From positions 1 through 9,195 of the forward strand of contig NZIT01000038.1 of NCBI GenBank assembly GCA_002691725.1: a DNA stretch of 9,195 nucleotides, given 5' to 3'. This stretch comes from SAR116 cluster bacterium. GTDB lineage: Bacteria > Pseudomonadota > Alphaproteobacteria > Puniceispirillales > UBA1172. Under the pieces are notes generated by a model. The model was not told the DNA's origin and did not search any database. It was given only the letters and a program-made list of their open reading frames with translations. Below, in pieces: positions 1 to 6,200 of this stretch. Made by a program: the position numbers and the translations under genes. Each line of letters opens with the position of its first letter. Within the stretch, counting starts at the first letter, position 1.

Positions 1-1
1 T

Positions 2-625
2 CATGCAGACCATGATGATGATCATGATGACGGGCATGAAGATCACGATGATGATCATGATGACGGGCATGAAGATCACGATGAAGGGCATGATGATCAT
101 GATGACAGTTTCGATCAGCATGTTTGGCTTGACCCTGTCAATGCCAAGGCCATGGTACACACGATTGAGGAGGCGCTGGTCAAAGCTGATCCAAGCAATG
201 CCACGTTATATGAAGCTAATGCCGCCCGGATGCTGACCCGATTGGATATCCTTTTGGAAGATGTTAATGCCCAGTTAGAGCCGGTGAAGGGTGAGGGCTA
301 TATTGTCTTTCATGATGCTTATCAATATTATGAAAAGCGGTTTGGCATTACGGCCATTGGCTCAATAACGGTTTCGCCTGAGCATCTGCCCGGCGCGAAA
401 AGAGTCAGTGAATTGCAGGAAAAGGTGCGGTCACTGAACGCGGTTTGCGTGTTCTCTGAGCCGCAGTTCGAGCCGAAGCTGGTTTCTGTTATTGTTGAGA
501 ACACGGATGCTGGAACAGGGGTTCTTGATCCTCTTGGGGCAATGATTGAAAGCGGCCCTGATATGTATTTTGCGCTCATCCGCAACATGACCACCGCAGT
601 GACAGATTGTCTTTCCGGTAAATAG
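2..625 (+). CDS. znuA: Zinc ABC transporter periplasmic binding protein ZnuA (5' end outside window)
   Basis: This is the substrate-binding protein that captures zinc in the periplasm and passes it to a ZnuBC-type importer. The frame is open from the left edge, so the signal peptide and N-terminal lobe are missing and 207 residues remain. Visible residues 1-35 form an Asp/His-rich loop with ten histidines, the flexible metal-collecting loop typical of ZnuA. Next come QHVWLDP with His40, FHDAYQYYE with His104, VCVFSEPQF with Cys149, LDPLG near 176-180, and Cys203 close to the C-terminus. His40 to His104 is 64 residues, His104 to Cys149 is 45 and Cys149 to Cys203 is 54. These equal the spacings I recall for E. 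coli ZnuA His143, His207 and the Cys252-Cys306 disulfide. The gene stops at TAG 623-625 and is not followed by znuC or znuB on the same strand; a convergent gene comes next. Any Zur-regulated promoter would lie outside the window. Confidence 0.95.
   Translation, partial: HADHDDDHDDGHEDHDDDHDDGHEDHDEGHDDHDDSFDQHVWLDPVNAKAMVHTIEEALVKADPSNATLYEANAARMLTRLDILLEDVNAQLEPVKGEGYIVFHDAYQYYEKRFGITAIGSITVSPEHLPGAKRVSELQEKVRSLNAVCVFSEPQFEPKLVSVIVENTDAGTGVLDPLGAMIESGPDMYFALIRNMTTAVTDCLSGK
11..76 (+). repeat. Two perfect 33-bp tandem repeats coding the His/Asp loop of ZnuA
   Basis: Units 11-43 and 44-76 share a 33-base period and encode an 11-residue H-D-D-D-H-D-D-G-H-E-D unit; they differ only at the first codon (CAT versus CAC). 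A degenerate partial unit follows to about 106. The repeat keeps frame, so gain or loss of a unit would change loop length without breaking the protein. Confidence 0.9.
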
Positions 626-668
626 GCGCGGCCAGGTCAGTTTTTATGGTGGTCTCATGCTGATGTCG

Positions 669-1190
669 TCAAGCCACATCCGCATCAGTCTTGTTGGCAT
701 TTTCCGGATGTTCAGCCAGTGGGTCAGGCCCCCATTGGTTAGCGCCTGGCTGGCCGCGCCTGAATGCCAGGTAAAGCCACAGCAGGACACATATTATATG
801 AAGTGTGGTGATGATCACATCCGCCACAACGCCACCAAACATCAGCTCTAACAGCCCATATTGCATGACGGTGCCATCAACGACAAGGGTGAAGGTTGAG
901 AGCAGACTCGTGGCGATAAACAGTGTTGCTATTGGCGCACGCGGCAGGCCGATATCATTACTTCGCTGGATAGCAAGCATGATCAGGATAACATCAATGA
1001 CCAGACAATACAGAAGGAATAGGGCAAATGATGCATAGATCATGTTTGCTGAAACTAGCCATCCGATGGGCAGAATAACGACTGCCGCAATGATGGACAT
1101 GATAAAAAGGATGATGAGGTTGAAGATATAACTCCGCCGGTTGCGGCGGGTTGAAATGGAAAAATAATCTTCAAAAAGTGGTTTTGACAT
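669..1190 (-). CDS. DUF805-family small integral membrane protein
   Basis: This is a 173-residue membrane protein of unknown function that matches the DUF805 (YhaH-like) pattern. It has an N-terminal FEDYFSISTRRNRRSYIFN segment (family theme: F-x-R-x-R-R-x-x-Y/F). Four hydrophobic stretches lie near residues 22-42, 50-73, 85-105 and 121-143. The loop AIQRSNDIGLP (74-83) corresponds to the family's R-x-x-D-I-G motif, and RRGQPGANQWGPDPL (144-158) matches the typical C-terminal G-x-x-G-x-N-x-(W/Y)-G-x-(D/N)-P signature. The ATG at 1190 is chosen because GGGAGG (1202-1197) sits six bases upstream. The gene converges with znuA across a 43-base gap, and TPR copy 1 lies upstream on the same strand with a 94-base gap. 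No catalytic residues are evident; membership is firm, function is not known. Confidence 0.85.
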   Translation of the reverse strand: MSKPLFEDYFSISTRRNRRSYIFNLIILFIMSIIAAVVILPIGWLVSANMIYASFALFLLYCLVIDVILIMLAIQRSNDIGLPRAPIATLFIATSLLSTFTLVVDGTVMQYGLLELMFGGVVADVIITTLHIICVLLWLYLAFRRGQPGANQWGPDPLAEHPENANKTDADVA

Positions 1191-1239
1191 GGTTGTCCTC
1201 CCTTTTTTGGTGCGGCTCTTAAAGGCGCTTGTGTCACCA

Positions 1240-1271
1240 ATTCTATCAGCGAGAGGTTAATTTTTTGTTAA
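1240..1271 (-). promoter_or_regulatory. Candidate extended -10 promoter for the DUF805 gene
   Basis: On the minus strand the gap holds TGATAGAAT (1248-1240), an extended -10 with TAGAAT one base from consensus. A TTAACA element (1271-1266) lies 20 bases farther upstream, longer than the usual 16-18 spacing. Predicted initiation would be near 1233, giving a leader of roughly 42 bases that includes the strong ribosome binding site. The call is by eye only. Confidence 0.3.
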
Positions 1272-1284
1272 TGCGCGTGGGTTT

Positions 1285-2539
1285 TTAGGTGTTTGGGGGC
1301 GTGTTCACTCGCCGCGTTAGTTCTTTTAGGATTTCTAATTGCGGGATATCCGAATGATCGGCATTTTTCTGATCAAGCCGGATAAGTAAGTCTGAAGGCG
1401 GTGATACCATCCAGTTATACATATAAGTTTCGGCAATTCTTTTGCGGTCGGTTTGTTCGCTAAAATACCTAATCATATAAAACTCAATCAGATATCGGCT
1501 ATGATAATATTCTTGCAAAGCGTGATGTTTGTTTTCTTGCCTAATATTAATCCGAATGAGCCAGATAAGAGGGGTCAAAAAAACGATCAAGATGGTTAAA
1601 AAAGGTAAGAATGTGAGTGGGTTTTTGATGTATGTATCAAAGTCGATTAGTGAATTGCTATAAAAAATGAAAATAAAAAACAATGTGATAAAAGGGGTAA
1701 GACTTAATTGTCCTATATAATTTTTCTTATGTTTTCTGGCGAGATCTATATGTTCACCTGATTTTTGTAATAAATCCATATAGTGATTTTCTTCTTCCTC
1801 AACTAATTTTTTTGACTGCTCTTTTGTTCTTAGGGCATTTTCGGCGGCCAATCGCCCGTTCTTATTGTTTGCATCGTCAGGATTTAGAATTAAAGCCTGA
1901 TCATAATCCTTTATAGCTCCATGATAATCCCCAAGATTTAACTTTGCTAAGCCCCTATTGCTCCATGCGCTGTCATTTTTTGGATTAAATAGAATGGCTT
2001 CATCACAATCGGTAATCGCATCTTGATAATCCCCAAGTTTAATTTTTGCTAAGCCTCTATTGCTCCATGCATCGCTATTTCTAGGATTTAATCGAATAGC
2101 TTCATCACAATCAGTAACCGCTCCTTGATAATCCCCAAGTTCCGATTTTGCTACTCCTCTATTATTCCATACTTTGTCATTGGTGGGATTTAATATAATA
2201 AAGTTCATCACAATCGGTAATCGCACCTTGATAATCCCCAAGATAAAATTTTGCAGAACCTCTAGTACTCCATGCACTAGCGTTTCTTGGATTTAATCGA
2301 ATGGCTTCATCACAATCAGAACTCGCATCTTCATGATCCCCAAGTTTGGTTTTTGCTGCGCCTCTATTGCTCCATGCATCGCTATTGCTGGGATCGAAAG
2401 CAATGGCTTCATTTAGCAGGTTTCGAGCTTGTTCAGCCAGTTGGCTTTCTTGATTGGGTTCAGTGTCAGCTCTTTCTAAGAGTTGTTCTGCCTGACCAAC
2501 CATCTCCTCGGCTTTTTTCTTATCTTTTTGTGATATCAT
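1285..2539 (-). pseudogene. TPR-repeat membrane protein, copy 1, frameshifted in the third TPR
   Basis: The reading frame starts at ATG 2539 (GAGG at 2550-2547, seven bases upstream) and encodes an N-terminal helix region and two TPR units. In the next unit, after the codons for ...ITDCDE, the frame is lost and it stops at TGA 2179-2177, giving 120 residues. A second frame, open from about 2277 to TAA 1287-1285, carries the third, fourth and fifth TPRs, a charged helical stretch, two transmembrane segments (near ITLFFIFIFY and LPFLTILIVFLTPLIWLI) and a C-terminal tail. The span is 1255 bases, a multiple of three plus one, so one inserted base accounts for the break. The insertion lies in about 2194-2203, where the sister repeats have 8 bases and this one has 9. 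The downstream part contains ATG codons (for example 2208-2206) but no convincing ribosome binding site. Possible readings are a pseudogene, a split gene making a soluble two-TPR fragment, recoding by +1 frameshifting, or a sequence error. Confidence 0.75.
1879..2389 (-). repeat. TPR-coding tandem repeat array of copy 1 (102-bp period, one 103-bp step)
   Basis: Five units of 34 codons share a core that reads GATAATCCCCAAG or a close variant on the plus strand. Corresponding positions fall at 1923, 2025, 2127, 2230 and 2332, giving steps of 102, 102, 103 and 102. The single odd step locates the frameshift. Each unit encodes a W-x-x-R-G...L-G-D-(Y/H)...A-I...E-A-I-x-x-N-P pattern, a canonical TPR. 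Confidence 0.9.
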
Positions 2540-2632
2540 GATGCGTCCTCACCCAATTATATTTTTGGTTAGGGTAAATCATAAAGGTTAATAAAGCGTT
2601 AAACTGGCGGAAAATTCATAAAATCATGATCA
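2537..2632 (-). repeat. Duplicated 5' flank of the TPR genes, copy 1
   Basis: This flank aligns with 3938-4034 across about 94 columns with roughly eight differences, including one single-base indel. It contains a 35-base stretch (2570-2604) identical to 3972-4006. On the minus strand it holds TTAAC twice, 11 bases apart (2602-2598 and 2591-2587), and a TATAAT (2561-2556) that lies so near the ribosome binding site that its role as a -10 box is doubtful. Similarity ends at 2632 in a TCATGATCA sequence. The promoter probably lies here, but I cannot fix its position. Confidence 0.75.
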
Positions 2633-2674
2633 GCGCAAAGGCGACCTAGCCGAGGGATAACGCGGTGCTATCGG

Positions 2675-3940
2675 CTATTTAGGCTTTTTATACTTGGTGG
2701 GTTTTAGGCGTTCATCCACCGCATCTTGACATATTTTCACCATATCCTCGTGGGGCGTCTTTTCGGCATCAGGCTTTTTATTATTAAGCCGCTCCATCCG
2801 ATCCGCGGTATTACTGTGCATCCATGAATTGACATATTCAATGTAGAGATCATTTGCCTGATTGCCCAGTTTGGATTGATAGAACTCAAGGCTATTATAC
2901 ACAGTCAGTCGGCTGAAATAATCTTGCTCAAGAACCCTGGCATTAGTGATGTTCTGCCCGACTATTCGTAACGCCCATATGAAAGGTAAAATTATAAACG
3001 TCAAAATAGTGAATATAGGTATGGAGCCAAAGGGATTGGAAAAATCTACATCGATGTTTATAAATACCATTGCAAAATAACAAATAATGACGAGAAAAAG
3101 GACATTGAGCAAATCTGCTTGAAGTCTGCTTGACCTTTTATGGGCGGCTTTTTGTTCATCTATGGCTGTTTCCAAGTCTTGGGGTAATTGTAGGACATTC
3201 TCTTTTGCCTGTTTACTCAATTCTGATTGCGATTTTGCAATTATTGATGCCTTTAGAGTGTTCTGAAAACTCTCTTTTTGGGGGTCAATTTTAATAGCTT
3301 CAAGCGCATTATTTATGGCCTCATCATATTTATTAAGATGATAATATGCCAAACCTCTATTATTCCATGCAACAGCGCTTTTTGGATTTAACCGAATGGC
3401 TTCATCACAATCGGTAATGGCACCATGATAATCCCCAAGATTTATCTTTGCTAAGCCTCTATTATTCCATGCAGCAGCGTTTTTTGGATTTAATCGAATG
3501 GCTTCATCATAATCGGTAATCGCGCCTTGATAATCCCCAAGTCCATATTTTGCAGAACCCCTAGTATTCCATGCTTTGTCATAGGTGGGATTTAATCGAA
3601 TGGCTTCATCCAAATCAGAAATCGCACCTTCATGATCCCCAAGGTCAGATTTTGCCATGCCCCTATTATTCCATGCTTTGTCATTGGTGGGATTTAATCG
3701 AATGGCTTCATTATAATCGGTAATCGCATCTTCATGATCCCCAAGGTCATGTTTTGCTAAGCCTCTAATATTCCATGCTCTGCTATTGCTGGGATCGAGA
3801 GCAATGGCGTCATCAAGCAGGATCAATGCTTGTTGAGCCAACTGGCTTTTCTGATCTGGTTCAGTGTCAGCTCTATGTAAGAGCCGTGCTGCCTCAAGAA
3901 CCAACTCCTCGGCTTTTTTCTTATCATTTTCTGATACCAT
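2675..3940 (-). CDS. TPR-repeat protein with two C-terminal transmembrane helices, copy 2 (intact)
   Basis: This is a 421-residue protein of unknown function. Residues 1-50 form a charged helical lead (KKKAEELVLEAARLL...). Five TPRs occupy about 51-220, with tryptophans at 56, 90, 124, 158 and 192, exactly 34 apart. A Lys/Glu/Gln-rich, probably helical linker follows to 275, then hydrophobic segments at about 276-296 and 305-326, then a polar tail rich in Lys and Asp/Glu. TPRs bind partner proteins, so a membrane-anchored adaptor or scaffold is the natural inference, with the TPRs and tail on the same side because there are two helices. I chose ATG 3940 because AAGGGG (3953-3948) sits seven bases upstream and copy 1 starts at the equivalent site; an in-frame TTG at 3958 would add six residues and overlap that site. 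Its close relative lies 135 bases downstream on the same strand. No enzyme domain is recognisable. Confidence 0.85.
   Translation of the reverse strand: MVSENDKKKAEELVLEAARLLHRADTEPDQKSQLAQQALILLDDAIALDPSNSRAWNIRGLAKHDLGDHEDAITDYNEAIRLNPTNDKAWNNRGMAKSDLGDHEGAISDLDEAIRLNPTYDKAWNTRGSAKYGLGDYQGAITDYDEAIRLNPKNAAAWNNRGLAKINLGDYHGAITDCDEAIRLNPKSAVAWNNRGLAYYHLNKYDEAINNALEAIKIDPQKESFQNTLKASIIAKSQSELSKQAKENVLQLPQDLETAIDEQKAAHKRSSRLQADLLNVLFLVIICYFAMVFINIDVDFSNPFGSIPIFTILTFIILPFIWALRIVGQNITNARVLEQDYFSRLTVYNSLEFYQSKLGNQANDLYIEYVNSWMHSNTADRMERLNNKKPDAEKTPHEDMVKICQDAVDERLKPTKYKKPK
3281..3790 (-). repeat. TPR-coding tandem repeat array of copy 2 (five 102-bp units)
   Basis: Five in-frame units of 34 codons. 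The GATAATCCCCAAG-like core recurs at 3427, 3529, 3631 and 3733 on the plus strand, every step exactly 102. The last unit (residues 187-220) is the most divergent. The units resemble those of copy 1 closely at the DNA level, so the two arrays can recombine or convert each other. Confidence 0.9.
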
Positions 3941-4034
3941 GATGCGTCCCCTTCCCAATTATATTTTTGGGTAGGGTAAATCATAAAGGTTAATAAAGCG
4001 TTAAACCGGCGACAAATTCATAAAGTCATGATCA
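3938..4034 (-). repeat. Duplicated 5' flank of the TPR genes, copy 2
   Basis: This is the partner of 2537-2632, with the same TATAAT (3963-3958), the same paired TTAAC elements 11 bases apart (4004-4000 and 3993-3989) and the same TCATGATCA end point. The rest of the gap to the EamA gene (4035-4086) shows no hairpin followed by a T-run and nothing else I can name. Confidence 0.75.
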
Positions 4035-4086
4035 ATCTGAACATCCGCTTATGCGCGCCTGATGATAACAGGAATAAAAATACGGC

Positions 4087-5013
4087 TCAGGCTTCTGCCC
4101 CTGATTTGCTATGCGCCGCCGCACCCTTACCCCCCGCATCAGCATAGAGGAAATAGAACGCCAGACTGCCAATCACGATGATTGAGCCTGCCACCATTAA
4201 GGCGCTTGGCCGCTCGCCAGTGCCTAGCCAGACCCAAAGCGGGCCCAAAATGCTTTCCATCAGCATGATCAGCCCAACGGTCGTCGCCGAGGTATAGCGC
4301 GGTGCCACCATCAGCGCGAAAAACGCCATCGGCAAGACCAGTATTCCCATCGTCAGCAGTGCCAGCGCCTTATTCGGCTCCATCGGAAAGGCCGGGACAA
4401 CCATCGCCAGCAATAGCCACGCCACCGCCACCGTGATCAGATTAGCGGTGCCGGTTGATAGCATCGTTGGCAATTCAGGGTTCTGGCGTTTTAGCACCAT
4501 GGCAAAGCCTAATCCGGCGGCGGTAAAAATGCCTAGCAAGCCGCCAATGACAGGGCTGCCCGTTGGTGCGCCCACCGCCTCATGCCCACTGGTCACAACA
4601 ATCGTAATCCCCAGCATACAGAACAGCACCGTCAGCCATGTTCGGAATGATGGCCTCTCGCCCAGCATCGGGATAGAAAACAACACGGTGAAAATCGGCA
4701 TCGTCGCCAGCGCCGTTAGCATCACCACCGCCGAGGTCATGGTAATGCCAATCGCAAAGGCAATGGCATCCACCGTAAAGACCGCAATTTGCAGTAATCC
4801 CACAGGCGATAAGGCGACCTGTATATCCTGGCGCAACCGCCGATAGGAAAACATGAGCCACAGCATTAACAACGTGGCGCCCATCAGCAAGCCGCGCCAG
4901 TATAACAGCTTCATGCCTTCGAGTTCAGTGATGCGGATCAATAACGCATCAGGTGCCAGCAAGATGACGCCAAACCACGCGATTAGCGCCCCATTATGTT
5001 TGAATGATATCAT
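4087..5013 (-). CDS. EamA/DMT-superfamily transporter
   Basis: This 308-residue protein is hydrophobic almost throughout, with about ten predicted transmembrane helices arranged as two EamA repeats. Each repeat carries the family's G-E-R-P loop: LGERPSFRTWL at about 117-127 and TGERPSALMVAG at about 265-276, both followed by a glycine-rich helix (LGITIVV, IVIGSLAFYF). The length matches the usual 280-310 residues of ten-helix DMT permeases, and the tail is short and Lys/Ala/Ser-rich. Such inner-membrane proteins often export amino acids or other metabolites, but some import; the substrate cannot be read from the sequence. The ATG at 5013 is supported by AAGGA (5027-5023) nine bases upstream. 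The gene follows the P1 amidase by 94 bases on the same strand, and TPR copy 2 starts 146 bases beyond its stop. Confidence 0.9.
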   Translation of the reverse strand: MISFKHNGALIAWFGVILLAPDALLIRITELEGMKLLYWRGLLMGATLLMLWLMFSYRRLRQDIQVALSPVGLLQIAVFTVDAIAFAIGITMTSAVVMLTALATMPIFTVLFSIPMLGERPSFRTWLTVLFCMLGITIVVTSGHEAVGAPTGSPVIGGLLGIFTAAGLGFAMVLKRQNPELPTMLSTGTANLITVAVAWLLLAMVVPAFPMEPNKALALLTMGILVLPMAFFALMVAPRYTSATTVGLIMLMESILGPLWVWLGTGERPSALMVAGSIIVIGSLAFYFLYADAGGKGAAAHSKSGAEA

Positions 5014-5107
5014 CTGGCGGCATCCTTAACGTATTGTAATTCTGGTGAGCAGGCGAGGTTAATAAGCGCCTATCCTAATATAAAGCGAGCATTTGTCTTA
5101 ATCTTTT

Positions 5108-6115
5108 TTAAGAGCTTGTGATATCGCGCATAATCGGCAGGGTATCGCCAGCCGCCGCTTCGGCATGCCAGATACCACGGCAGATTGCCCGTGTCATAGA
5201 TATCGCCGCGCCATGCCCCAGCATCGCCAGATCATAAGCATCGCACGGGATATCATGCTGGCTAGTTGAGGCGGCAAAGATCAAGTCACCATCTAGCGGC
5301 GTATGCGAGGGCTGAATAGCGCGGGCAATGCCATCATGGGCAGCGGTGGCAAGCCGTGTCAGACTAGCCTTATCCAGCTTGAGATTGGTCGCCACAATGC
5401 CAATAACCGTATTGCTCATCTGATGCGGGTGTTGCTTGGTGGTGACGCGGAGGGGGGTATGCTGAACTGGCACGCCAAGCCCACCATATTCACCATCCAT
5501 TTCACAAGTTGCCCCCCAAAACTGCTTGCTATCAGGGCAATGCACAGACCCCATGGGATTGGCGACAACCAGCGCCCCAATGATGATGCCATTATCAAAC
5601 TTCAGTGACGCTGATCCCAAGCCGCCTTTGACGGTGGCGGTGGTCGCCCCTGTTCCAGCCCCATGACTGCCTAAGCTGATATCGGGCTGCGCTGTGTCAT
5701 AGGCGAGGCCGCCCAAGCCAGCATACGGATTATTATCCCATGCTTTATCGCCGCCGTTCAGCAAATCAAATAGTATTGCCGCCGGAACAATCGGCACGGT
5801 TTGATCGCCAACCGCAAAACCGCGCCCTGATTGATGCAAGCGAGCCATCACCCCTGATGCCGCATCCAGCCCATGCGCGGAGCCGCCCGATAAGACCAGC
5901 GCATCAATCGCAGACACCATTTTATCAGGGGCGAGCAAATCCGTCTCACGAGTGCCGGGCGCACCTCCCATCACATGCATGGCGGCGGCAAATGGCTGAT
6001 CAGCGGTAAGCACCGTGACGCCTGATTTCAAGCGCTCATCACTCGCATTACCAACCCGTAATCCGTCGATATCGGTAATCAGGTTTTTGGGGCCTGTTGA
6101 TTGTAATCTCATCAT
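5108..6115 (-). CDS. P1/S58-family N-terminal-nucleophile amidase (DmpA / beta-peptidyl aminopeptidase / NylC-like)
   Basis: This 335-residue enzyme belongs to the DmpA-BapA-NylC group, made as one chain that cuts itself to free a nucleophilic Ser or Thr. Family features include ITDIDGLRVGNA (13-24), where the usual entry motif is I-T-D-V-x-G-(L/I)-x-V-G; GGAPGTRETDLL (50-61); LSGGSAHGLDAASGVM (75-90); GAGTGATTATVKGGLGSAS (152-170); VVANPMGSV (183-191); SNTVIGIVATN (234-244); and LDGDLIFAAS (274-283). Predicted cleavage is Asn235-Thr236, leaving Thr236 as nucleophile. Asp275 and Asp277 lie 39 and 41 residues after it, the same offsets I recall for NylC Thr267, Asp306 and Asp308. Lys163 and Asn186 are likely further catalytic residues. 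Known relatives hydrolyse beta-peptides, D-aminopeptides or nylon oligomers; the substrate here is unknown. No signal peptide is evident, so it is probably cytoplasmic. ATG 6115 or ATG 6112 could start it, with only a weak AGAG upstream. It follows the ABC ATPase by 67 bases. Confidence 0.92.
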   Translation of the reverse strand: MMRLQSTGPKNLITDIDGLRVGNASDERLKSGVTVLTADQPFAAAMHVMGGAPGTRETDLLAPDKMVSAIDALVLSGGSAHGLDAASGVMARLHQSGRGFAVGDQTVPIVPAAILFDLLNGGDKAWDNNPYAGLGGLAYDTAQPDISLGSHGAGTGATTATVKGGLGSASLKFDNGIIIGALVVANPMGSVHCPDSKQFWGATCEMDGEYGGLGVPVQHTPLRVTTKQHPHQMSNTVIGIVATNLKLDKASLTRLATAAHDGIARAIQPSHTPLDGDLIFAASTSQHDIPCDAYDLAMLGHGAAISMTRAICRGIWHAEAAAGDTLPIMRDITSS

Positions 6116-6145
6116 GTCACGCTCTATTTTTTTTAAGCAATTTGG

Positions 6146-6200
6146 TTAACTTAATCTATTTAATTAACTTAAGCTATTTGGCTTATGTCATGCTATTTGG
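6146..6200. repeat. A+T-rich 18-bp direct repeat at the ATPase / P1 amidase junction
   Basis: TTAACTTAATCTATTT (6146-6161) recurs as TTAACTTAAGCTATTT (6164-6179), 15 of 16 bases matching at a period of 18. The tail GCTATTTGG (6173-6181) appears again at 6192-6200 inside the last codons of the ATPase gene. This sits in the leader of the amidase gene and could be a small slippage product or paired protein-binding sites. No convincing promoter or terminator was found in the 67-base gap. Confidence 0.6.

Noticed and set aside
3..236. Open frame rich in Met (MMIMMTG repeats) at the left edge
   Set aside because: It is the out-of-frame shadow of the ZnuA His/Asp repeat; the frame starting at base 2 continues into the ZnuA domain without a break.
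2647..2677. Possible terminator hairpin after TPR copy 2 (TAGCCGA paired with TCGGCTA)
   Set aside because: The stem is only seven bases with a 17-base loop, and no T-run follows on the minus strand, so it does not qualify as an intrinsic terminator.
1879..3790. 102-base periodic repeats considered as a CRISPR-like or satellite array
   Set aside because: The period is 34 codons, the units stay in frame (except the one insertion) and encode canonical TPR motifs; there are no constant repeats with unique spacers.
3941..3958. TTG at 3958 as start of TPR copy 2
   Set aside because: The ribosome binding site AAGGGG lies inside that extension, and the paralogue begins at the position equivalent to ATG 3940.
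4433..4846. 137-codon plus-strand open frame
   Set aside because: It lies antisense to the EamA gene, has no family resemblance or ribosome binding site, and is explained by the composition of the real gene.
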